Below, piece by piece: positions 6,094-9,797 of a stretch of 9,797 bases of DNA. The notes under the pieces are model-generated. The model ran no database searches and was not told the origin of the DNA. It was given only the letters and a program-made list of their open reading frames with translations. How positions within the stretch are numbered: position 1 is the stretch's first letter; each line of letters begins with the position of its first letter. Source of the DNA: an uncultured Mycoplasmatota bacterium. GTDB lineage: Bacteria; Bacillota_I; Bacilli_A; RF39; UBA660. The stretch is taken from positions 1 through 9,797 of the forward strand of contig CAMLYN010000032.1 in NCBI GenBank assembly GCA_946491675.1, written 5' to 3'. Both the position numbers and the translations under genes were made by a program.

Positions 6094-8929
6094 ATTGTAT
6101 TTGAACTATTTTGGTTAATGTATTAGTATAATCACCATATTTAACATGATAAGTGATAGTATAAGTTTCAGGAACCTTAGTATTAATATAAGAAACATTA
6201 TTATAAACTTGACCATCAGAATTACGCATTACTGTATATGTAATGGTAGCTAAGCTAGTAACATCAGTTATACCATCTTGTAAAACGATGACTGGTTTAG
6301 TTGGTTCAATATAATCTTCACCAACTGACAAGATTACGGTATAGTCACCATTAATTTCAGAACTAATAATTGATGAACTACCATTTTGAACAGTAAATTC
6401 AGCACCACTACTCATATTGTCTTTAAAAATAGTGTAGGCTGATTTAACGACGAAGGTTGTTGTTCCTGTAACTGGATAAGTGAAACTTGTATTACTTGTT
6501 GTTGTAATTAGATTTAAATTACCATTGGCATCTTTTGTATAAACATTATATACGATTGTTCCAATATTTTTACGATTATAGCTAAGGAAGTCATTTATTT
6601 CACTTTGTCTAGTTTTTTCGTTGGTATATAATTGACTAAATAAATTATTTATATAATCAGTATTGATAAAATCAGGTGTAGCAATTGCATCCCAAGATAA
6701 TGTACTAGTATTTGTATCATAATTTAAATTAGTAACATTGTCTAATTGACTATATCTTTTTGATGTTTCTGTTGGTTCAAAACCTTTTTTAAAGTAAGCG
6801 GTTACTTTTTTACTATCTGGAGTAAATTCACTTGCTAACATAGCTGTTGGTAATTCATTTTCAACAGTGACTTTAACTACACTATCTGGTTGTTCCCAAG
6901 TTGAATTTTTAGTATAAGCTGATTTAGCAATAATTTGGAAGACATCTTTAATATTGTAATTGCTGACTGTCATATAATAGTCTTCACTTAATTCTTCATA
7001 TCCATACCAAACAGTAATTGCATAAGAATCATTAAAACTTGCAATCCATTTGTCTTTAATAGCATTAGACGGGTAATTATATTTGTCCATAGTTTCTGAA
7101 TCTAAATTATTAGTACCAGATTTACCAGCATAATTTACCCCATTAACACTTCTGCCAATTGCATAGCTTGATGTGTCTTCTAATATTTTAGTAATCATAT
7201 AAGCTGTTGAATCACTCATAGCTCTTCTAGTAACCGGTTTTACTTCATAAGTATCGCCAGTTTCAGTATATTCTATTTTAGTAAAGCTATGTGGTTCGAT
7301 ATAGTAACCTCCATTAGAGAAAGCAGCATAAGCAGCAGCTAAACTCATTGGGGTTTCTCCTTCATAGCCACCTAAGGCATGAGTTTCATAAATTAAACCA
7401 TTGTCAGCAACATCAGGTGATAATCCTAAATTAGTAACAAATTCTTTTACTTTAGAATTATCATTTTGTTGGAATGCTTTAACTGCTGAAATATTTCTTG
7501 AATGTTTTAAGGCGTTATGTAATGTTTGAAAATTATAAAACTTACCATCCCAGTTTTTTAATGAAGTTCCATCAGAGTAAGTATATGGTTCGTCAGTAAA
7601 TGGAGTATAAGTTGACCAATTGTTGTATTCGATACCAGGCCCATAATCATATAGCGGTTTAGCTGTTGAACCAATTTGTCTTGCTACACCAGTAGCATAA
7701 TTAACACCTTTGGCAACACGATTACGTCCTCCACCTACTGCTTTAATTTCGCCGGTGTTAACATCAATAATAATTGATGCTGCTTGAACTTTATCATTTT
7801 CCCAATCGTATATAGTTCCATTCATAACACCAGTCATAACTTCTTGCATATCTTTATCCATAGTAGTATATATTTTCATTGATACTGAATAAGGGTCATT
7901 ACCAGTTCTCTTAATGACTTCTTCAACAACTGTATTAATAAAATCGTCATATAAATCAGATTCTTCTTCATCATCATCGTTGGCTAATAATTTTTCAACA
8001 GTTAATTCTTTGGCAATATTATATTCTTCTTCAGTAATATAGCCATGTCTTAACATTAAGCTTAAAACGGTTTGTCTTCTTTCTTCACAAGCTTCAGGAT
8101 ATAAATAAGGATTATAAGCGTTAGGAGCTTGGAAAAGTCCTGCAATCATAGCAGCTTCAGCAACATTTAACTCACTAGCACTTTTGCCAAAATAATCTTG
8201 ACTTGCTTGTTCAACACCACGGTTACGACCGCCTAAATTATTAGAGTTAACATAAAATTCAATGATTTGTTCTTTAGTATAATGCGTTTCAATTTCAAAA
8301 ACTGAAACATAGATATCAGTAAATTTACGAATGATACCTTCTATTCCTTCATCTTCTGTTGAAGTAAATGCATTTTTGGACACTTGCATAGTTAAGGTTG
8401 AAGCTCCACCTCCACCTTTTCCTAATAACTGGCTAATAGAAGCTTTTATAAATCTTGGTAAGTCGACACCACTATGTTGAAAAAATCTTGAATCTTCAGT
8501 AGCAATAATGGCATCGATTAAAGATTGAGATAATTCATCATAAGTAACTTTTTGTCTTATTTCATCACCGATTTTTCCAAATTCTTCACCATTAGCTAGA
8601 TAAAGAATGGAAGCATCTTTATTATATAATTTTTCTTCTGAAAATTCAGGGGCAGTACTAATAATATAGACGCCAAAACTAGTAGCAGCAATTAAAAAGA
8701 AAATAGCAAAACAAAATCCAAAGATCAAAACAGTCTTAAAGATTTCTTTACCGTTGGTTTTCTTTCTTTTATTTTTTGGTTTACTAACAAAAAAATAGAT
8801 AAGACCTACGATAATTAAAATTAATAAAGTAGGAATGAAACTAATTGTTAATGAACCTATTATTAATGTTATAACACTTATTAAAGCTAATATAATTGTT
8901 TTTTTGTTTTTATTTATAAATTTTTTCAT
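6092..8929 (-). CDS. ponA: Class A penicillin-binding protein (PBP1A type), bifunctional peptidoglycan glycosyltransferase/transpeptidase
   Basis: This membrane enzyme polymerises lipid II into glycan strands and cross-links the stem peptides. The 945 residues begin with three hydrophobic segments (about 11-29, 31-48, 65-90), where most PBP1 proteins have one. The GT51 domain shows TEDSRFFQHSGVD (catalytic Glu145), GGASTLTMQVSKN (174-186), RKFTD (201-205) and EFYVN...GGRNRGVEQASQDYFGK. At 205 Asp replaces the usual second acidic Glu of RKxxE. The transpeptidase domain has GSTAKP (nucleophile Ser421, Lys424), SRN (477-479) and KSGT (603-606), so it should be active and bind beta-lactams. Residues about 725-848 look like a fibronectin III fold with a helical insert (about 751-789), and about 875-945 like a bacterial Ig-like domain. 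The start ATG 8929 overlaps the recU stop as ATGA, with AAGGAG 8 nt upstream. The product is certain as a class A PBP; the C-terminal domain calls are tentative. Confidence 0.95.
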   Translation of the reverse strand: MKKFINKNKKTIILALISVITLIIGSLTISFIPTLLILIIVGLIYFFVSKPKNKRKKTNGKEIFKTVLIFGFCFAIFFLIAATSFGVYIISTAPEFSEEKLYNKDASILYLANGEEFGKIGDEIRQKVTYDELSQSLIDAIIATEDSRFFQHSGVDLPRFIKASISQLLGKGGGGASTLTMQVSKNAFTSTEDEGIEGIIRKFTDIYVSVFEIETHYTKEQIIEFYVNSNNLGGRNRGVEQASQDYFGKSASELNVAEAAMIAGLFQAPNAYNPYLYPEACEERRQTVLSLMLRHGYITEEEYNIAKELTVEKLLANDDDEEESDLYDDFINTVVEEVIKRTGNDPYSVSMKIYTTMDKDMQEVMTGVMNGTIYDWENDKVQAASIIIDVNTGEIKAVGGGRNRVAKGVNYATGVARQIGSTAKPLYDYGPGIEYNNWSTYTPFTDEPYTYSDGTSLKNWDGKFYNFQTLHNALKHSRNISAVKAFQQNDNSKVKEFVTNLGLSPDVADNGLIYETHALGGYEGETPMSLAAAYAAFSNGGYYIEPHSFTKIEYTETGDTYEVKPVTRRAMSDSTAYMITKILEDTSSYAIGRSVNGVNYAGKSGTNNLDSETMDKYNYPSNAIKDKWIASFNDSYAITVWYGYEELSEDYYMTVSNYNIKDVFQIIAKSAYTKNSTWEQPDSVVKVTVENELPTAMLASEFTPDSKKVTAYFKKGFEPTETSKRYSQLDNVTNLNYDTNTSTLSWDAIATPDFINTDYINNLFSQLYTNEKTRQSEINDFLSYNRKNIGTIVYNVYTKDANGNLNLITTTSNTSFTYPVTGTTTFVVKSAYTIFKDNMSSGAEFTVQNGSSSIISSEINGDYTVILSVGEDYIEPTKPVIVLQDGITDVTSLATITYTVMRNSDGQVYNNVSYINTKVPETYTITYHVKYGDYTNTLTKIVQIQ

Positions 8930-9486
8930 TTTTCACTCTCCTTGATAATATCAATTATCTTTAAATAATCTAAATAAGGGTTATATCCTTGTTTAATTAA
9001 ATATCCCTCTTTAATAAAATATTCTTCAGGAATAGACTTACGATTATTATTATCTAAAAATTTATCCAATTTGTCAATTTCTAATAAATAAGTAGTGTTT
9101 TTTAAAGTAAATCTAACAATTATAAAACCAATTCCACCACATTTTCTTATTTTTCTCAAGTGTTCGATTTGATGTTTATGAATGTTAGTTAGAGGAAAGT
9201 ATTTTTTTCTTGTTTCTTTAGCTTCAAAGTCGATATACATACCTTGATATATTCCGTTATAGTCAGTGGTTGATGGAATAATAAAATGAGCTTCTTTTAT
9301 AACAGCGTCTTTTCTTGATTTGTAATCGACTTTGTTAATTGTAATCGGTGTTGGTTTTTTGTAAATAACAGCAATATCGTTATTACGATAAAATAAGTTC
9401 GTGTCATTTAAGTCTTGTTCTAAAGTCATTCCACGGTTACTAGTATTTATTTTAAATGTTTTTTTTATTCCATTTGGATAATTCAT
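8926..9486 (-). CDS. recU: Holliday junction resolvase RecU
   Basis: RecU is the Firmicute enzyme that binds and cuts four-way junctions in recombinational repair and chromosome segregation, and it modulates RecA. The 186 residues are somewhat shorter than the B. subtilis protein (about 206), mainly through a shorter N-terminal linker. Visible family motifs are the start MNYPNG, NRGMTLEQDLN (17-27), AVIYKKPTPI, STTDYNGIYQGMYIDFEAKET with metal-binding Asp75, Glu88 and Lys90, FPLTNIHKHQIEHL, and the C-terminal GYNPYLDYLKII. The conserved YPNG right after ATG 9486 supports this start, with GGTGG 4 bases beyond it. ponA follows with a 4-nt overlap, the normal recU-ponA operon of Firmicutes. Confidence 0.95.
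   Translation of the reverse strand: MNYPNGIKKTFKINTSNRGMTLEQDLNDTNLFYRNNDIAVIYKKPTPITINKVDYKSRKDAVIKEAHFIIPSTTDYNGIYQGMYIDFEAKETRKKYFPLTNIHKHQIEHLRKIRKCGGIGFIIVRFTLKNTTYLLEIDKLDKFLDNNNRKSIPEEYFIKEGYLIKQGYNPYLDYLKIIDIIKESEK
8938..8943 (-). promoter_or_regulatory. Shine-Dalgarno of ponA
   Basis: On the minus strand AAGGAG lies 8 nt before ATG 8929, inside the last codons of recU. It gives ponA its own strong ribosome entry site as well as the ATGA overlap. Confidence 0.8.
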
Positions 9487-9490
9487 AATT

Positions 9491-9495
9491 CCACC
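9491..9495 (-). promoter_or_regulatory. Ribosome binding site of recU
   Basis: GGTGG on the minus strand lies 4 nt upstream of ATG 9486. It is moderately strong and supports this start over internal Met20. Confidence 0.6.
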
Positions 9496-9501
9496 ATTAA
9501 T

Positions 9502-9530
9502 ATTATACTATATATTTTTGATTTTTTGAA
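9502..9530 (-). promoter_or_regulatory. Candidate sigma-A promoter of recU-ponA
   Basis: On the minus strand a perfect -10 TATAAT (9507-9502) sits 17 bp from TTCAAA (9530-9525), a 4/6 match to -35. The start of transcription would fall only about 10 nt before the recU start codon, so the leader would be very short. AT-rich DNA gives chance -10 matches, so this is moderate evidence. Confidence 0.55.
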
Positions 9531-9531
9531 G

Positions 9532-9552
9532 AGTCTAAATCAATTTAGGACT
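9532..9552. repeat. Inverted repeat upstream of recU (possible operator)
   Basis: AGTCTAAAT (9532-9540) and ATTTAGGACT (9543-9552) are complementary over 9 bp except for one extra G in the right arm, with a 2-bp centre. It lies just upstream of the candidate recU -35. It matches no operator I can name, so the regulatory role is inference. Confidence 0.4.
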
Positions 9553-9555
9553 AAT

Positions 9556-9574
9556 TTTGACAACTTTTGTCGAA
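9556..9574. repeat. Second inverted repeat in the recU upstream region
   Basis: TTTGACAA (9556-9563) and TTGTCGAA (9567-9574) form a dyad with a CTT centre and a single T/G mismatch. The left arm contains TTGACA (9557-9562), a perfect -35 hexamer on the plus strand, but no good -10 lies 16-18 bp downstream. The dyad starts 3 bp after the first inverted repeat. Confidence 0.4.
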
Positions 9575-9624
9575 TTTAATGCGAACTATATTTTTATATG
9601 TTTTAATAATAATAGGTGAGGAAA

Positions 9625-9714
9625 ATGGATCATATTGAAACTATTTTTAATTCAATGTTGGAGGATGTAAAAACGATCAAGTTAGCGACTTATTTTAGAA
9701 AAATAAGGAAATAA
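9625..9714 (+). CDS. Possible small protein of 29 residues, function unknown
   Basis: I do not recognise this. ATG 9625 is preceded by a strong ribosome binding site, AGGTGAGG (9614-9621), at 3 nt spacing, and 29 codons run to TAA 9712-9714. The peptide has an acidic first half (MDHIETIFNSMLEDVK) and a basic tail (FRKIRK), no signal peptide and no membrane segment, and could form one amphipathic helix. It is divergent from recU and lies directly before the strong promoter at 9722. It could be a real small protein or a chance short frame; the Shine-Dalgarno sequence is the main support. Confidence 0.4.
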   Translation: MDHIETIFNSMLEDVKTIKLATYFRKIRK

Positions 9715-9721
9715 ATTTTGG

Positions 9722-9751
9722 TTGACAAAGTAGTGAGTAGTGTTATATAAT
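9722..9751 (+). promoter_or_regulatory. Consensus sigma-A promoter directed off the right edge
   Basis: TTGACA (9722-9727) and TATAAT (9746-9751) are both perfect hexamers with an 18-bp spacer. The spacer contains a perfect tandem repeat of AGTAGTG (9729-9735, 9736-9742). Its target starts beyond the window; no start codon occurs in the remaining 46 bases. Promoters this close to consensus often drive rRNA, tRNA or ribosomal protein genes. Confidence 0.8.
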
Positions 9752-9758
9752 CCTGACT

Positions 9759-9786
9759 TTGACAGTTTTGAACAAAAAAATACTAT
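9759..9786 (+). promoter_or_regulatory. Possible second, tandem promoter
   Basis: A second TTGACA (9759-9764) lies 37 bp after the first, followed at 16 bp by TACTAT (9781-9786), a 4/6 -10. A tandem pair would fit a stable RNA operon, but this second one rests mainly on the -35 hexamer. Confidence 0.35.
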
Positions 9787-9797
9787 TAAGCCTTTAT

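Noticed and set aside
9568..9574. TGTCGAA match to the Spo0A box near recU
   Set aside because: It is a single 7-base match in AT-rich DNA, part of a longer dyad, and nothing in the window shows that the organism sporulates.
9581..9586. GCGAAC as a LexA/DinR (SOS) half site
   Set aside because: The Gram-positive box needs the matching GTTCG arm, which is absent here.
9557..9592. Plus-strand promoter TTGACA (9557) with TATATT (9587) for the 29-residue frame
   Set aside because: The spacer would be 24 bp, too long for a sigma-A promoter, and no better pair is visible.

Overview
The window is AT-rich chromosomal DNA from a low-GC Gram-positive bacterium of the Bacilli type. DnaD, RecU and a class A penicillin-binding protein (PBP) indicate a walled Firmicute. 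UGA is used as a stop (nrnA, dnaD, recU) and tryptophan is UGG, so this is the standard bacterial code and not the Mycoplasma code. GTG and TTG starts and the very low GC suggest an uncultured gut lineage near Erysipelotrichales/RF39, but that placement is inference. No IS element, prophage, CRISPR array, tRNA or rRNA gene is visible.

Region 1 (2-3830, + strand) is a tightly packed gene string: the 3' end of lysS, a 592-residue exported protein of unknown function, a small histidine phosphatase, and ackA (acetate kinase). A short hairpin terminator ends it. The exported protein is the most unusual gene here. It has a signal peptide, a large Asp/Asn/Tyr-rich ectodomain with many cysteines, and a C-terminal two-helix membrane module resembling the VirB2/TrbC-like pilin proteins of conjugation systems. 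No other transfer gene lies nearby.

Region 2 (3844-6093, + strand) starts at a good sigma-A promoter and carries nrnA (nanoRNase/pAp phosphatase), dnaD (primosome protein) and nth (endonuclease III). It ends in a hairpin that also serves the converging operon.

Region 3 (9530 down to 6092, - strand) is recU (Holliday junction resolvase) followed by ponA (PBP1A-type bifunctional peptidoglycan synthase), overlapping by ATGA. The facing pair dnaD-nth / ponA-recU is an old Firmicute arrangement also found in Bacillus subtilis, although ypoC is absent. The two operons are only 4 bp apart, and their shared terminator lies inside the ends of both coding regions.

Region 4 (9487-9797) is mostly regulatory. 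It holds the recU promoter, two adjacent inverted repeats, a possible 29-codon gene with a good ribosome binding site, and near the right edge a consensus promoter followed by a second -35-like hexamer. Their target lies outside the window. Together the genes cover translation, surface structure, acetate/ATP metabolism, nucleotide salvage, replication restart, DNA repair and wall synthesis.
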